This document shows positions 5,774 through 6,868 of a stretch of DNA of 6,868 bases, one piece after another. The position numbers and the translations under genes are program-made. How positions within the stretch are numbered: position 1 is the first letter of the stretch; every line of letters starts with the position of its first letter. This DNA is from Planctomycetota bacterium. GTDB taxonomy: Bacteria > Planctomycetota > Planctomycetia > Isosphaerales > Isosphaeraceae. Where the stretch lies: NCBI GenBank assembly GCA_021818605.1, contig JAKAUH010000021.1, positions 1 through 6,868 of the forward strand. The letters run 5' to 3'. The notes beneath the pieces were generated by a model. That model was not told the DNA's origin. It ran no database searches and was given only the letters and a program-made list of their open reading frames with translations.

Positions 5774-6820
5774 ATGCCCCAGTCACACGCGGCCGTCATC
5801 ATCATCGGCTCGGGTTCCGCCGGCCTGACCGCCGCTCTGTACGCGGCGCGGGCCAACCTGGCCCCGCTCGTCTTCGAGGGCCGCGAGCCCGGCGGCCAGT
5901 TGACCCTGACCACCGCCGTCGACAACTTCCCCGGCTTCCCCGAGGGAATCCAGGGCCCCGACCTGATGGACCTGATGCGCAAGCAGGCCCAGCGCTTCGG
6001 CGCCGATTGCCGGTTCCAGTCCGTCTTCGAGGCCGACCTCGCTCGCCGTCCGTTCCGCCTTCGCACCACCGATGACCCCAGTGGCGACCCCTCCAGCGGT
6101 ATCCTGGCCGACTACACCTGCGACGCCCTCATCGTCGCCACCGGCGCCTCCGCTCGCTGGCTCGGCATCGAGGGCCCCTTTCGCGGGAACGGCGTCAGCA
6201 CCTGCGCCACCTGCGACGGCCATTTCTACCGCGGCAAGGAAATCGCCGTTGTCGGCGGCGGCGACTCCGCCGCCGAGGAAGCCACCTTTCTTACTCGATT
6301 TGCCTCCAAGGTCACGCTTGTGCATCGCCGCGACGCTCTCCGGGCATCCAAGATCATGCAGGAGCGCATGTTCGAGAACCCGAAGATCGAGTACGCCTGG
6401 AACTCGGTCGTCGACTCCGTTGAGGGCGAGCCGCACGGCACGCATCACGTCCTCACGGGCGTCAAGCTGCGGTCCACGAAGGATGACTCGATCCGCAACC
6501 TGAAGATCGACGGACTGTTTCTCGCAATCGGCCACGTGCCCAACACGGCCGTCTTCCAGGGTCAGCTCGCGACGACCCCCGAGGGTTACCTGTTGACTCG
6601 CACCGCCCTGGCCTGGAAGGGCGTCGAGGCTCCCGCCGGGTTAATCGATCGGATGCCCAATTTTGGGACCGCGACCAGCATCGAGGGCGTCTTTGCGTGC
6701 GGCGATGTGGTCGACACCCACTACCGGCAGGCGATCACGGCCGCCGGTTCCGGCTGTGCGGCCGCCATGGATTGCGAAAAATGGCTTGAACTGGCTGGCG
6801 TGCACGCTCATCATGGCTGA
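5774..6820 (+). CDS. trxB: Thioredoxin-disulfide reductase (NADPH, FAD)
   Basis: A 348-aa cytoplasmic flavoenzyme that transfers electrons from NADPH through FAD and a redox disulfide to thioredoxin. Motifs in order: FAD dinucleotide site GSGSAG (12-17), EPGGQL (38-43), ATGA (122-125), redox-active CATCD (C144 and C147, D148), NADPH site GGGDSA (161-166) with HRRD (184-187) and R190 for the 2'-phosphate, LAIGHVPNT (250-258), FACGD (307-311) and YRQAITAAGSG (317-327). Both cysteines and the NADPH-specific arginines are intact. It is longer than E. coli TrxB (321 aa) because of a short insertion around 99-110 and one of about 15-20 residues around 281-298, before the C-terminal FAD segment. The start has AGAGGGA a few bases upstream. 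No thioredoxin gene is in the window. Identification is firm. Confidence 0.96.
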   Translation: MPQSHAAVIIIGSGSAGLTAALYAARANLAPLVFEGREPGGQLTLTTAVDNFPGFPEGIQGPDLMDLMRKQAQRFGADCRFQSVFEADLARRPFRLRTTDDPSGDPSSGILADYTCDALIVATGASARWLGIEGPFRGNGVSTCATCDGHFYRGKEIAVVGGGDSAAEEATFLTRFASKVTLVHRRDALRASKIMQERMFENPKIEYAWNSVVDSVEGEPHGTHHVLTGVKLRSTKDDSIRNLKIDGLFLAIGHVPNTAVFQGQLATTPEGYLLTRTALAWKGVEAPAGLIDRMPNFGTATSIEGVFACGDVVDTHYRQAITAAGSGCAAAMDCEKWLELAGVHAHHG

Positions 6821-6868
6821 GAGGGCGAGTGAATTCCAGGATGGCCCGGCCGAACGCTCGTCGACTCG
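6813..6868 (+). CDS. Possible 5' end of a gene overlapping the trxB stop (partial)
   Basis: ATG 6813 opens a frame that overlaps the last 8 bp of trxB and stays open to the window edge (18 codons, beginning MAERASEFQD). A coupled start would fit, but there is no strong Shine-Dalgarno, and an ATG at 6841 in another frame (MARPNARRL) is an alternative. Eighteen codons are too few to name a family. Confidence 0.3.
   Translation, partial: MAERASEFQDGPAERSST

Noticed and set aside
5550..5786. 78-codon minus-strand frame in the csrA-trxB spacer
   Set aside because: No ribosome-binding site, a composition of mostly Arg, Pro and Ala, and overlap with the trxB start region.
5783..6535. 250-codon minus-strand frame opposite trxB
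   Set aside because: Shadow of the conserved trxB reading frame; Gly/Ala/Val/Asp-rich without a fold signature.

Overview
The window is high-GC bacterial DNA. Its gene content suggests a planctomycete of the Isosphaeraceae type: a secreted glycoside-hydrolase-like protein interrupted by a jelly-roll domain, a CsrA, a YbdK-type ligase and an OmpR-family regulator, with structured GC-rich intergenic spacers. The taxonomic guess rests on protein flavour and composition only, since there is no rRNA or other marker gene. I see no tRNA, CRISPR array, insertion sequence, prophage or integrase.

Layout. Positions 1-75 are non-coding and hold two back-to-back small hairpins. A secreted TIM-barrel, GH20-like protein follows (76-1860, +). 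A 154-bp gap with a small hairpin and a possible -10 element leads into a two-gene, translationally coupled unit: an M20D metallo-amidohydrolase (2015-3220, +) and a YbdK/GCS2 carboxylate-amine ligase (3217-4350, +), whose start and stop overlap by 4 bp. A 172-bp gap carries a run of 11-bp-phased heptamers and an extended -10 promoter, followed by an orphan OmpR/PhoB-class response regulator (4523-5236, +). csrA (5169-5444, -) is convergent with the regulator, and their 3' ends overlap by 68 bp. A 329-bp spacer holds the csrA leader and a long, hairpin-rich trxB leader. Thioredoxin reductase (5774-6820, +) is last, and a further reading frame opens at its stop codon and runs off the window.

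How the genes work together. Only the M20D-ligase pair has a strong argument for joint function: one enzyme family forms an amide bond on a glutamate-type carboxylate and the other hydrolyses N-acyl amino acids, with coupled translation. TrxB and a GCS-family ligase are both linked to thiol chemistry, but they are about 1.4 kb apart in separate transcription units. The response regulator has no kinase beside it and may control its own promoter through the phased repeats. CsrA may bind GGA motifs in its own leader.

Most of the window is ordinary housekeeping and accessory content. The best leads are regulatory: the phased repeats, the trxB leader that can pair with its own ribosome-binding site, and the antisense 3' overlap with csrA. 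I found no convincing undescribed multi-gene system.
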